A model generated the notes under the pieces. It saw only the letters and a list, made by a program, of their open reading frames with translations. It did not search any database and had not been told where the DNA came from. Position numbers and translations under genes: made by a program. Source: Rhinopithecimicrobium faecis (GTDB lineage Bacteria > Bacteroidota > Bacteroidia > Sphingobacteriales > Sphingobacteriaceae). From it: DNA of 64,000 nucleotides. Shown here piece by piece: positions 1 to 7,811 of the stretch. The DNA lies in assembly GCA_017942165.1 (NCBI GenBank), contig JAGKSB010000006.1, positions 1-64,000 of the forward strand. The letters are read 5' to 3'. The stretch's first letter is position 1. Each line of letters starts with the position of its first letter.

Positions 1-81
1 CTCTTCCCATTCCGAACAGAGCAGTCAAGCCCGCCAGAGCCGATGGTATTGCCGTAACAGGTGGGAGAGTAGGTCGGTGCC
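1..81 (+). rRNA. rrf: 5S ribosomal RNA, 3' part
   Basis: The first ~81 bases read as the 3' two-thirds of a 5S rRNA: the conserved CCATTCCGAACAGAG loop region comes first, then CCGATGGTA, and the closing GGTGGGAGAGTAGGTCGGTGCC-type end is at about 60-81. The 5' part lies outside the window, so a ribosomal RNA operon ends here. The exact 3' end is estimated. Confidence 0.93.
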
Positions 82-95
82 TTTTTTTATACAGA

Positions 96-126
96 AGCCC
101 TTTAGTGAAAACTAAAGGGCTTTTTT
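96..126 (+). terminator. rrn operon terminator
   Basis: A perfect 10-bp stem AGCCCTTTAG / CTAAAGGGCT with a 6-base loop is followed by a T tract, 15 bases after the 5S end. This is the expected intrinsic terminator of the ribosomal RNA operon. Confidence 0.9.
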
Positions 127-151
127 GTGTGCCCATTTTTTTACGCGACTC

Positions 152-159
152 TATTTTTG
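152..159 (+). promoter_or_regulatory. -7 box of putative promoter for the S10 peptidase gene
   Basis: TATTTTTG fits the Bacteroidota -7 consensus TAnnTTTG. A TTTG at 124-127 could be the -33 element, but the 24-base spacer is long. The predicted leader is about 65 bases. Confidence 0.4.
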
Positions 160-228
160 TAGTCCTCTATTTTTTTCTGATAAAATAAATGTTTGTATAT
201 TAGGTAGCTCCAACTACAACTAATAATT

Positions 229-1701
229 ATGACAAAAATTATCTTTACTTGTATGCTTTTTTTTGGTCTCTATACTGTTCAAGCACAACGTATTCCACTA
301 GCAGATTCAGCAGTAACGACTAAACATCAAATTACCAGCAATGGCCAGCGGTTTGGATATACTGCAAAAGTGGGTACGCAGCCTGTTTGGGATACTGCTG
401 GTAAAATAATAGCCACCGTACATTATACCTATTACAGCAGAGATAATATTGTCAATCGCGATAAGCGACCCCTGGTAATTTCCTTCAATGGAGGCCCTGG
501 CTCAGGTTCTGTATGGATGCATTTAGCGTACACAGGTCCTAAACTAATAAATATCGATGATGAGGGCTATCCACTGCAGCCCTATGGTGTTAAAGATAAT
601 CCATACTCTATTCTTGATGTTGCAGATATCGTCTATATCGACCCTGTCAATACAGGATATTCTAGAATTTTAGATGAAAAGGCAAACAGATCAACTTTTT
701 TTGGAACAAATGCCGATATCAAATATTTGGCTGAATGGCTTAATACTTTTGTTACACGTAACAACCGCTGGACTTCTCCGAAGTACTTAATAGGTGAAAG
801 CTATGGTACGACACGTGTTTCAGGCTTGGCGTTAGAACTGCAGAATGCGCAATGGATGTATCTAAATGGCGTGATCTTAGTGTCGCCTACCAATTTAGGT
901 ATCGCACGTGAAGGCGCTGTGGAAAAGGCAAACCGTTGGCCTTATTTCGCTGCCACAGCATGGTACCACAAGCGCTTGAGCCCAGCGTTACAAAATCGTA
1001 CTCTAGAGGATCTACTTCCTGAAGTAGAGAAATTTACCCTAGAAGAACTTTTACCAGCCCTTGCAAAAGGATCTAGTATTACTGAAGAGCAGAAGAATGC
1101 TGTCGTCCAGAAGATGGCGCGTTATGCTGCCTTATCAGAGACTGTAATTAAACAGCATAATTTAGATATCCCAACCAACCTATTCTGGAAGGAGCTTCTC
1201 CGTGATCGTGGCTACACCATAGGGCGCCTTGACTCCCGCTATTTAGGCATAGATTTAAAAGAAGCAGGGGATTCCCCAGACTATAATGCCGAATTGACAG
1301 CCTGGTTACATGCCTTCACTCCAGCAATCAATTACTACTATACCAATGAGTTAAACTATAAATCAGATGTGAAGTATAATATGTTTGGACCAGTACATCC
1401 TTGGGATCGCTCGAATGATAATACAGGAGCTAGCCTAAGACAGGCGATGGCCGCAAACCCTTTTCTACATATCATGGTGCAGTCGGGGTATTTCGACGGA
1501 GCATGTGATTATTTTAACGCTAAATATAATTTGTGGCAAATGGATCCTGGAGGGAAATTAGCAAATCGCATGTCTTATAAAGCTTATCACAGTGGACATA
1601 TGATGTATTTACGTAAGGACGATTTAATACAATCAAATGAGGATATACGTCAATTTATTAAGAAGTCGCTTCCGGAGGTACAACAGGCAGCGAAGTATTA
1701 A
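229..1701 (+). CDS. S10 family serine carboxypeptidase-like peptidase
   Basis: A 490-residue exported protein. A signal peptide covers about residues 1-20 and ends VQAQ. The alpha/beta-hydrolase fold of the S10 family is shown by the oxyanion-hole motif FNGGPGSGS (about 86-94), the nucleophile elbow GESYG (Ser about 191), an Asp in SGYFDGA (about 423) and the His of HSGHMM (about 457), so the triad looks complete. Family members remove C-terminal residues from peptides. The bacterial clade is little studied, so the natural substrate is unknown. It stands alone downstream of the rRNA operon, with 230 bases before the next gene, and is probably periplasmic or surface-exposed. Confidence 0.9.
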   Translation: MTKIIFTCMLFFGLYTVQAQRIPLADSAVTTKHQITSNGQRFGYTAKVGTQPVWDTAGKIIATVHYTYYSRDNIVNRDKRPLVISFNGGPGSGSVWMHLAYTGPKLINIDDEGYPLQPYGVKDNPYSILDVADIVYIDPVNTGYSRILDEKANRSTFFGTNADIKYLAEWLNTFVTRNNRWTSPKYLIGESYGTTRVSGLALELQNAQWMYLNGVILVSPTNLGIAREGAVEKANRWPYFAATAWYHKRLSPALQNRTLEDLLPEVEKFTLEELLPALAKGSSITEEQKNAVVQKMARYAALSETVIKQHNLDIPTNLFWKELLRDRGYTIGRLDSRYLGIDLKEAGDSPDYNAELTAWLHAFTPAINYYYTNELNYKSDVKYNMFGPVHPWDRSNDNTGASLRQAMAANPFLHIMVQSGYFDGACDYFNAKYNLWQMDPGGKLANRMSYKAYHSGHMMYLRKDDLIQSNEDIRQFIKKSLPEVQQAAKY

Positions 1702-1806
1702 CTTACTATCGAAAAAAATTGAACTACTTCAACTTTAAGCAATATTATATTGACGATATTCGGACTTATTGCTTTTTAGATTTTTTATTATAAATGGAAT
1801 CCTTTA

Positions 1807-1814
1807 TATTTTTG
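1807..1814 (+). promoter_or_regulatory. -7 box of putative promoter for putP
   Basis: TATTTTTG fits TAnnTTTG. Upstream there is only a T-rich stretch at the -33 distance, not an exact TTTG. This would leave a leader of about 110 bases before the symporter gene. Confidence 0.4.
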
Positions 1815-1931
1815 TTTTAAAAGTTATATACAGAAGATAGTTTTAGACAGGATATAGAGGCTACAACCCAAAAAAAGCCATCGACAGCAGGTGGAATAAA
1901 ACCAAATTTTAGCTGATTACACATAGAAATT

Positions 1932-3431
1932 ATGAATTATTACGAACTGGCCGCTATTGGTCTTTACATGCTATTAATGATCTTAATTGGTCTTTATTCG
2001 TATCGGAAATCCTCGGCGGATTCCGAGGAGTTTTTAATTGGTGGACGAAAAATGGGTGCCGCCGTCACAGCGCTCTCTGCCGGAGCCGCAGATATGAGTG
2101 GCTGGTTACTGATGGGCCTACCTGGCGCCATGTATTTATCGGGTATTTCTGCATCATGGATTGCTATCGGCTTAACGATAGGGGCTTTTTTAAATTACGT
2201 GATCGTAGCTCCACGCTTACGTATCTACACCGAAGTGGCTAATAATGCGATTACGCTCCCTGTATTTTTTGAAAACCGCTTTCACGATAAAACCCAACTA
2301 TTAAAAATTGTGTCCGCGGTATTTATTCTTGTATTCTTTACACTCTATACTTCTGCAGGTATGGTTTCTGGCGGGCGTCTATTTGAGTCAGCCTTTGGCA
2401 TGGACTATTATACGGGGTTATTTGTAACTACCTTTGTCGTGGTGTTATACACTTTTCTAGGTGGATTTCTAGCTGTTTCCCTAACAGATTTTGTGCAAGG
2501 TACTATTATGGTAGTTGCCTTAGTTATCTTACCCATCGTGCTTATTGTTCAAATTGGTGGTTTCGGGGAAACTTTTGAAATTATAGCTTCTAAGAACAAT
2601 TTATACCTTGATCTACTGGAGGGCACGACCACGATTTCTATTATCTCCTTGTTAGCTTGGGGGCTCGGTTATTTTGGACAGCCTCATATTCTAGTTCGTT
2701 TTATGGCTATTGAGAATGTTAAGGATATCCCTAAAGCGCGTAATATTGGTATTAGTTGGATGATCTTTACCGTTGGAGGAGCGATGTTAGTAGGTCTCTT
2801 TGGAATCGCTTATTTGCAGAAATTTGATACCGTAAATATGTTGAAATTTGATGCTTCTAAGGAAGTAGCAGAGACCATTTTCATCCATCTTTCGCGGGCT
2901 TTATTTCATCCTTTTATTGGGGGATTCCTACTTTCAGCAATTTTAGCAGCTGTTATGAGCACCATTTCATCCCAGCTATTGGTAACCTCGAGTTCTATGA
3001 CTGAAGATATTTATAAAGCTTTTTTTAATAAGCAGGCTTCGGCGAAAAATCTGCTGTTTATGAGTAGGCTTTCGGTGTTAATCGTCGCTTGTATAGCTTT
3101 ATTATTGTCGCTAACGCCAAAGGATAGTATCTTAAATCTTGTTGGTAATGCTTGGGCAGGCTTCGGAGCTGCATTTGGTCCCTTAGTCATTCTTTCATTG
3201 CTTTGGAAGCGTACGACAGCCTTTGCGGGTCTAGCAGGAATGATTATTGGTGGGGCCGTGGTGTTATTATGGGTTTATATTCCACATAGCTACAAAGCGG
3301 TTTATGAGATGATCCCTGGTTTTATATTAAGCTTTGTTACAATTGTTGTTATTTCTTTATGCAGTAAGCCTGTCAGTGCCGAAGTCTTGGCTGAATTTTC
3401 CGAAGTACAGCGACTAAATAAAAAGGCTTAG
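1932..3431 (+). CDS. putP: sodium/proline symporter (SSS family)
   Basis: A 499-residue inner-membrane protein with about 13 hydrophobic segments from the N-terminus onward. It has the sodium:solute symporter signature in the first third (FLIGGRKMGAAVTALSAGA, then DMSGWLLMGLPGA), which closely follows PutP of other bacteria. Later motifs such as FGQPHILVRFMAI and the STISSQLLVTSSSMTEDIYK segment are also PutP-like. It should import proline with Na+. Specificity for proline rather than a related solute rests on family resemblance only. It is monocistronic: the downstream gene is convergent and a shared terminator lies between them. No proline-degradation gene is adjacent. Confidence 0.9.
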   Translation: MNYYELAAIGLYMLLMILIGLYSYRKSSADSEEFLIGGRKMGAAVTALSAGAADMSGWLLMGLPGAMYLSGISASWIAIGLTIGAFLNYVIVAPRLRIYTEVANNAITLPVFFENRFHDKTQLLKIVSAVFILVFFTLYTSAGMVSGGRLFESAFGMDYYTGLFVTTFVVVLYTFLGGFLAVSLTDFVQGTIMVVALVILPIVLIVQIGGFGETFEIIASKNNLYLDLLEGTTTISIISLLAWGLGYFGQPHILVRFMAIENVKDIPKARNIGISWMIFTVGGAMLVGLFGIAYLQKFDTVNMLKFDASKEVAETIFIHLSRALFHPFIGGFLLSAILAAVMSTISSQLLVTSSSMTEDIYKAFFNKQASAKNLLFMSRLSVLIVACIALLLSLTPKDSILNLVGNAWAGFGAAFGPLVILSLLWKRTTAFAGLAGMIIGGAVVLLWVYIPHSYKAVYEMIPGFILSFVTIVVISLCSKPVSAEVLAEFSEVQRLNKKA

Positions 3432-3461
3432 TAAGAAAATGGACTACCTCATAGGTAATCC

Positions 3462-3506
3462 CTAATCTGAAAATTTCTAATCTGAAAATTTCTAACCTGA
3501 AAATCT
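3462..3506. repeat. 15-bp tandem repeat, three copies
   Basis: CTAATCTGAAAATTT occurs at 3462-3476 and 3477-3491 without mismatch, and a third copy with two changes follows at 3492-3506. The array begins 30 bases after the putP stop codon. No coding role is evident. Confidence 0.9.
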
Positions 3507-3530
3507 TTGAGTCGGAAGTTTCAAAAAATC

Positions 3531-3606
3531 AAAAGATTAGAACAAAAGATTAAAATTAAAAGATTAGAACAAAAGGTTAAAACCAAAAAATTAAAACCAA
3601 CAAATC
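3531..3606. repeat. 27-bp tandem repeat (about 13.5-bp sub-period)
   Basis: Two 27-bp units at 3531-3557 and 3558-3584, starting AAAAGATTAGAAC, differ at three positions. A degenerate third unit follows. Each unit is itself two 13/14-base halves. The core AGATTAG is the reverse complement of the CTAATCT core of the neighbouring 15-bp array, so the two arrays could pair in a transcript. Confidence 0.85.
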
Positions 3607-3612
3607 ATAAAC

Positions 3613-3646
3613 AAAAAAAGAGGATCTATGCGATCCTCTTTTTTTA
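3613..3646. terminator. bidirectional terminator between putP and sucD
   Basis: The stem AAAAAAAGAGGATC / GATCCTCTTTTTTT with a 5-base loop has A and T tracts on both sides, so it can serve both convergent genes. Confidence 0.85.
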
Positions 3647-3680
3647 TATAGTTAATAAAAGCTTTATAATATTGTTAAGC

Positions 3681-4556
3681 TTATTTCTTTGCTAATTCTT
3701 CTGCGATAGCTTTTCCAATTTCAGCAGGAGATTCTACAACACGGATACCGCACTCAGTCATGATTTTCATCTTCGCTGCTGCTGTATCTTCTGCGCCACC
3801 TACAATTGCTCCAGCGTGGCCCATACGACGTCCTGGAGGCGCTGTTTGACCTGCGATAAAGCCTACTACTGGTTTTGTACCATGCTCTTTAATCCAACGA
3901 GCTGCTTCAGCTTCCATACCACCACCGATTTCACCGATCATAATAATTGCTTCTGTCTCTGGATCGTTCATTAGTAATTCAACAGCTTCTTTCGTTGTAG
4001 TACCAATAATTGGGTCACCACCGATACCGATTGCTGTCGTAATACCTAAGCCAGCTTTCACTGTTTGATCTACCGCTTCGTATGTTAAAGTTCCTGATTT
4101 AGAAACAATACCTACTGTACCTTTTTTGAAGATAAAACCTGGCATAATACCGATTTTTGCCTCATCAGCAGTAATAATACCTGGACAGTTTGGACCAATT
4201 AAACGAGCGTTTTTATCGCTTAAGTATGATTTAACTTGAATCATATCTTTAGTAGGGATTCCTTCAGTAATACAAACGATCACTTCAATACCTGCTGCTG
4301 CAGCTTCCATAATAGCGTCTGCGGCAAATGCTGGAGGTACGAAGATAATAGAAACGTTCGCTCCTGTAGCATCTACAGCTGCTTGAACAGAGTTAAAAAC
4401 TGGACGATCCAAGTGTGATTGACCACCTTTACCCGGGGTTACACCACCTACTACATTGGTTCCGTACTCAATCATTTGAGTAGCGTGATAAGTACCTTCC
4501 GTACCTGTAAATCCTTGGACTAATACTTTTGAATCTTTATTTACTAATACACTCAT
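3681..4556 (-). CDS. sucD: succinyl-CoA ligase, alpha subunit
   Basis: A 291-residue protein, the usual length for SucD. It contains the CoA-binding Rossmann domain at the N-terminus ([13 protein letters not shown]) and the CoA ligase domain at the C-terminus. The active-site phosphohistidine is His247 in [13 protein letters not shown]. With the beta subunit SucC it converts succinyl-CoA, phosphate and NDP to succinate, CoA and NTP in the TCA cycle. sucC is not in this window, so the two subunit genes are separated, which is common in Bacteroidota. The gene appears monocistronic. Confidence 0.97.
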   Translation of the reverse strand: MSVLVNKDSKVLVQGFTGTEGTYHATQMIEYGTNVVGGVTPGKGGQSHLDRPVFNSVQAAVDATGANVSIIFVPPAFAADAIMEAAAAGIEVIVCITEGIPTKDMIQVKSYLSDKNARLIGPNCPGIITADEAKIGIMPGFIFKKGTVGIVSKSGTLTYEAVDQTVKAGLGITTAIGIGGDPIIGTTTKEAVELLMNDPETEAIIMIGEIGGGMEAEAARWIKEHGTKPVVGFIAGQTAPPGRRMGHAGAIVGGAEDTAAAKMKIMTECGIRVVESPAEIGKAIAEELAKK

Positions 4557-4575
4557 CTTCTTAAATTTTGCATCG

Positions 4576-4583
4576 CAAATCTA
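4576..4583 (-). promoter_or_regulatory. -7 box of sucD promoter
   Basis: Read on the minus strand, TAGATTTG matches TAnnTTTG about 20 bases upstream of the sucD start. The -33 region has TTTC rather than TTTG. Confidence 0.5.
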
Positions 4584-4644
4584 ATTATTTGCGTTGAGAT
4601 CACGAAACAATATGGATAAGTTATTGTCTTTTATTGATATATTT

Positions 4645-5178
4645 TTAGCGGAAGTTACGGTTTAGAATAAAATCCCATAGAACTATGCCAATTGTGACAG
4701 ACACATTAAAAGAATGCTTGGTTCCAAACTGCGGAATTTCGATGCAGGCATCGACCATTTTCATAACTTCTTCATCTACACCGTGAACTTCGTTACCAAA
4801 TACCAGGGCATATTTCTGCTTAGAATCCTGTTTAAAGTCATTTAAGAGCACAGAATCTGCCGCTTGTTCAATCGCTAAAATTTTAAATTGCTCATCTTTT
4901 AGCTTTTGTAATGCATCTTTTGTATCTTTGGCGTATTCCCAAGCAATTGATTGGGTAGCACCTAGTGCCGTTTTTTCAATTTCGCGGTGTGGAGGCGTGC
5001 CGGTGATGCCACAGAGATATATTTTTTCTATCGCAAAGCCATCTGCTGTTCGAAACGCAGAACCCACGTTATGCATGCTGCGTACATTGTCTAAAACAAG
5101 CACTATTGGAGTTTTCTCCTGTTTTTTGAAAGTTTCAACATCAGGACGTTGAAGTTGTTCCATCGATAATTTTTGCAT
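4645..5178 (-). CDS. TrmH/SpoU-family RNA 2'-O-methyltransferase
   Basis: A 177-residue protein with the knotted SPOUT methyltransferase fold. Motif 1 is NVRSMHNVGSAFRTADG (about 32-48), motif 2 is FGNEVHGVDEEV (about 127-138), and motif 3 is the SFNVSVTIGIVLWD segment near the C-terminus. These enzymes methylate a ribose 2'-OH of tRNA or rRNA using S-adenosylmethionine. It lacks the N-terminal substrate-binding domain of rRNA-modifying relatives, and the target base cannot be told from sequence. A promoter-like box lies only 5 bases upstream of this ATG. The transcript may therefore be leaderless, or translation may start at the ATG at 5163 (MEQLQ). Confidence 0.88.
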   Translation of the reverse strand: MQKLSMEQLQRPDVETFKKQEKTPIVLVLDNVRSMHNVGSAFRTADGFAIEKIYLCGITGTPPHREIEKTALGATQSIAWEYAKDTKDALQKLKDEQFKILAIEQAADSVLLNDFKQDSKQKYALVFGNEVHGVDEEVMKMVDACIEIPQFGTKHSFNVSVTIGIVLWDFILNRNFR

Positions 5179-5182
5179 GGCA

Positions 5183-5190
5183 CAAAGATA
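5183..5190 (-). promoter_or_regulatory. -7 box upstream of the TrmH-family gene
   Basis: TATCTTTG on the minus strand matches TAnnTTTG. Its distance of 5 bases from the ATG at 5178 would put transcription initiation at or just inside the start codon. No clear -33 TTTG was found. Confidence 0.4.
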
Positions 5191-5215
5191 AGTAAACGAA
5201 AACTTTAATTTATAT

Positions 5216-5246
5216 TTTGAATATTAAAAAGAAGGTGTTATTTTTG
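5216..5246 (+). promoter_or_regulatory. rpsT promoter
   Basis: A full Bacteroidota-type promoter: TTTG at 5216-5219, a 19-base spacer, then TATTTTTG at 5239-5246. Both elements match the published Bacteroides consensus. The leader would be about 35 bases. Confidence 0.75.
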
Positions 5247-5287
5247 CATTCCGAAATTTAAGTAATAGAAAAAAATAGCTAAAGAAA

Positions 5288-5542
5288 ATGGCAAATCATA
5301 AATCGTCAATTAAAAGAATTAGAGCTAATGCTACTAAGCGTTTAAGAAATCGTTACCAAGCAAAAACTACACGTAACGCAATCAAAAAATTACGTACTTC
5401 AACTTCTGCTGAAGAAGCAAAAACATTATTACCTCGCGTAATTTCTATGCTTGATCGTTTAGCTAAGAAAAACGTAATTCACAAGAAAAAAGCTTCTAAC
5501 AATAAATCAAAATTAACGAAATTCGTTAACGGTTTAGCATAA
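5288..5542 (+). CDS. rpsT: 30S ribosomal protein S20
   Basis: An 84-residue, strongly basic protein beginning [18 protein letters not shown], the hallmark N-terminus of S20, with the C-terminal [14 protein letters not shown] segment. It binds 16S rRNA and helps early assembly of the small subunit. Length and sequence are typical. It is monocistronic, with a strong promoter and its own terminator. It lies head-to-head with the TrmH-family gene. Confidence 0.97.
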   Translation: MANHKSSIKRIRANATKRLRNRYQAKTTRNAIKKLRTSTSAEEAKTLLPRVISMLDRLAKKNVIHKKKASNNKSKLTKFVNGLA

Positions 5543-5563
5543 GCTTTCTCTGTAAAGATATAT

Positions 5564-5596
5564 AAAAGGGATGCAGCATGCTGTATCCCTTTTTTA
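5564..5596 (+). terminator. rpsT terminator
   Basis: A GC-containing inverted repeat beginning AAAAGGGATGCAG with one wobble pair is followed by a T tract, 20 bases after the rpsT stop codon. Confidence 0.85.
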
Positions 5597-5635
5597 TATG
5601 TTTTATGCCCAAGAATACAGTAATTGTAAAATTTA

Positions 5636-5668
5636 AAAAGCGTTCCCGTAAGGTGAACGCTTTTTTTA
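5636..5668. terminator. bidirectional terminator before the DUF1080 gene
   Basis: The stem AAAAAGCGTTC / GAACGCTTTTT has an 8-base loop and T tracts on both strands. It serves the minus-strand DUF1080 gene that ends at 5699. Confidence 0.8.
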
Positions 5669-5698
5669 TAACTAAGATTTTAAAGGCTTACTAAAGTA

Positions 5699-6550
5699 TT
5701 ATTTTCTGTTTGGAAGTAATAAAGAGATGACCTCAGCCAATTTTTTCGGATCTTTTTTATAATATTTATCTAAATCATAAAGCTCCACTTTACGGAAGTC
5801 TATCGGATGTGACTCAGATTGTAAGGAGATCGTCCCTTGGGTAAGCATTTTCCCATCAATTTTCTGTGCCGGATCAACAGGTCCTACATTGCTTCCACCA
5901 ATTTGTGGCTTCTCATAACTCAGTACCACTTGACCTTCCACAATATGCTGAATCAAGGAATCCCCTAATACCAAGAATTCAGCTGTCACCCATTGATCCC
6001 CATGATAAGTCTGCGAGCTAGAGCTGATACAATGCGGTGTAAACAACTTCTCTTGCATCACGACATTCGTGCCTGGAGTACATAAATTTGACGTCGTACG
6101 CGCATTTTTACCGTCTCCCCCTAAAAGCTGCCCCTCGATAGAAATTGGGAAATCCTGCTCTTTTAACATCGTCTCCGGCTTCTGTCCATGTAACATCGCG
6201 CCTGAATTGCGCCATGCCCATCCTTCTCCTCCGGTAGCTTGATCGCCTACAAAACGATACTCAACCCGTAGTAAATAGGCTGAAAATTCTTTTTTGTAAA
6301 ATAGGTGACCATATTGCTGATTAAAGCTATCGTAGCCATCATAGCGAACTTTTAATAAGCCTTCCTCTACACGGAAGGTGTTCTTATAATTATCTCCAAC
6401 TTCATGCAAGCGAATCTTTGGCGTCCAATTCTTGAGGTCCTTACCATTGAATAATTGGATAGCCTTCGGTTTTTTTACATTCGTTGCAGCAAATACAGAG
6501 CTGCTACATAAAGCTAAGATTAAGCAGCTTTTAAGTTTTTTAGATATCAT
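5699..6550 (-). CDS. DUF1080 (3-keto-disaccharide hydrolase-like) secreted protein
   Basis: A 283-residue exported protein with a signal peptide at residues 1-21 (SSSVFAA). The DUF1080 concanavalin-like fold follows: the opening LFNGKDLKNWTPK (about 33-45), the central GGEGWAWRNSGAMLHG, the SIEGQLLGG strand, and the closing GTISLQSESHPIDFRKVEL. Some DUF1080 proteins cleave 3-keto-glycosides and others are uncharacterised, so the activity here is unproven. It lies 27 bases downstream of an AraC-family regulator on the same strand, so the two are probably co-transcribed. That suggests a small sugar- or glycoside-responsive unit. Confidence 0.85.
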   Translation of the reverse strand: MISKKLKSCLILALCSSSVFAATNVKKPKAIQLFNGKDLKNWTPKIRLHEVGDNYKNTFRVEEGLLKVRYDGYDSFNQQYGHLFYKKEFSAYLLRVEYRFVGDQATGGEGWAWRNSGAMLHGQKPETMLKEQDFPISIEGQLLGGDGKNARTTSNLCTPGTNVVMQEKLFTPHCISSSSQTYHGDQWVTAEFLVLGDSLIQHIVEGQVVLSYEKPQIGGSNVGPVDPAQKIDGKMLTQGTISLQSESHPIDFRKVELYDLDKYYKKDPKKLAEVISLLLPNRK

Positions 6551-6577
6551 AGGTATTATAGGTTGGTTTTTATAAAT

Positions 6578-7417
6578 TTAGCTTTGATAGAGTAATTCCT
6601 TCTGCTTCACATATTCACTTGGGCGCACGCCAATAACCTTGTTAAAGGTATTTGAAAATGTAGGTAGGGAATTATAGCCTACGCGTATTGCAACCTCATT
6701 GACTGATAATTTATCATCCAATAATAACTTCAATGCAGTAAGCATACGGAGAATCGTATAATATTGTATAAACGACATGTTTAACTCTTTTTGGAAAAGA
6801 CGTGCTAACGTACGTTCGGAAATATCAAATTTGATAGAAAGACTCTTAAAACTAATATTTTCGTCTATTTTACTCTCTAAATAAGTTACTATATCCTTTA
6901 ATTTTTGATTATTAGGATACGGTAAAGCTAGCGGCAATTCATGCTTAGATAACTCCGGTAAGATTAACTTAAAGGATTTTGCTAAGCTGAATTTTGGCTC
7001 TTCCACAGGAAAGATATTCCCATTCCAGCGATTCGTAAACATGATTAATTCCATGAGTAAGTCATCCACGGGGTAGATATTCGTCTTCTTGTAAAATGCG
7101 GTGTCTGATTCGAACTTTGGAAAATATAAGTTTCGCATCACCACATTTGGACTACTAGGGTGAATACTGTGCTTCACGCCCGCAGGAATCCATATATAAT
7201 GACGCGCTGGAAGAAAGTAGGATTTCTCCGAAGTTTTCAAGAATACTACACCCCCCTCTGTATATAAAAATTGATCCTTATCGTGCACATGTTCAGGAAC
7301 AAAATTCTCCCCTATAATGGTATGATGGCAGTAGATACTATCCTCAAACGCATCCACTTCAGTCACGTAGTATCGATTTACAAATTTTCCATCTGCATGG
7401 CCATTCTTTTTATGCAT
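6578..7417 (-). CDS. AraC-family transcriptional regulator with N-terminal cupin
   Basis: A 279-residue protein. The N-terminal half is a cupin-like sensor domain (HVHDKDQFLY at about 40-49, then IWIPAGVKHSIH at about 72-83). The C-terminal ~100 residues form the AraC double helix-turn-helix, with FDISERTLARLFQKELNMS (first HTH) and VNEVAIRVGYNSLPTFSNTF followed by GVRPSEY (second HTH). The ligand is unknown. It probably controls the co-directional DUF1080 gene, the divergent CoA-transferase gene, or itself. The 394-bp intergenic region upstream carries nested dyads that are plausible operators. Confidence 0.9.
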   Translation of the reverse strand: MHKKNGHADGKFVNRYYVTEVDAFEDSIYCHHTIIGENFVPEHVHDKDQFLYTEGGVVFLKTSEKSYFLPARHYIWIPAGVKHSIHPSSPNVVMRNLYFPKFESDTAFYKKTNIYPVDDLLMELIMFTNRWNGNIFPVEEPKFSLAKSFKLILPELSKHELPLALPYPNNQKLKDIVTYLESKIDENISFKSLSIKFDISERTLARLFQKELNMSFIQYYTILRMLTALKLLLDDKLSVNEVAIRVGYNSLPTFSNTFNKVIGVRPSEYVKQKELLYQS

Positions 7418-7608
7418 TTTATTTCTCCTTTCTTAAACGACTGATTATAATCATTTAAAAGTTTTTTAATTTTTTTAAGCTTAAAGTAAGTAAATGCTCA
7501 CCTTATATTAGTTGTTTTATAATATAAAGTTAGTAATTACTTACAGCTTTGTGATTTTTTTTTAAATTACAAATTACTGATAATTAGGGTTTTGTGTTAA
7601 AACGCACA

Positions 7609-7624
7609 AATTGTTTAAACAATT
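7609..7624. promoter_or_regulatory. 16-bp perfect palindrome, candidate operator
   Basis: AATTGTTTAAACAATT is perfectly self-complementary and lies directly between the expected -33 and -7 positions of the CoA-transferase promoter. It is a good place for a dimeric regulator. Which protein binds, if any, is unknown. Confidence 0.45.
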
Positions 7625-7629
7625 GATTG

Positions 7630-7637
7630 TATATTTG
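7630..7637 (+). promoter_or_regulatory. -7 box of CoA-transferase promoter
   Basis: TATATTTG matches TAnnTTTG exactly. A TTG at 7611-7613 within the palindrome is the nearest -33 candidate, with a short 16-base spacer. The leader would be about 170 bases. Confidence 0.5.
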
Positions 7638-7811
7638 TACCTGTATTATCTGTTGATTTATAAATATTTACAAATATAAAGTCTTTATTGGATAATATTG
7701 TGGCTTATCGCAATAAAATGCCAATAAAAATTTTAGTTATTATTGTCCATGCTGGTTATTAATAATTTACAGCGAAAATATTTTTTTTGAGTTTACATAA
7801 ATAGTTAAGAA

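Larger units (their letters stand above)
7418..7811. other. 394-bp divergent intergenic region with dyads
   Basis: This AT-rich gap between the AraC gene and the CoA-transferase gene has no convincing ORF. It holds an outer dyad GTAAGTAA (7486-7493) / TTACTTAC (7537-7544) enclosing an inner dyad TTATATTA (7503-7510) / TAATATAA (7520-7527). A perfect 16-bp palindrome AATTGTTTAAACAATT lies at 7609-7624, and a -7 box at 7630-7637. The last ~170 bases form a long leader with no recognised riboswitch. Confidence 0.6.

Noticed and set aside
3507..3695. Small ORF, plus strand, Lys-rich with nine-residue repeats
   Set aside because: It starts at a TTG, is made by the 27-bp tandem repeat, and runs through the terminator at 3613-3646 into the end of sucD. 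There is no evidence of coding.
7640..7811. Riboswitch in the CoA-transferase leader
   Set aside because: The leader is long, but I could not match it to any known riboswitch core, and no terminator or anti-terminator pair is evident.
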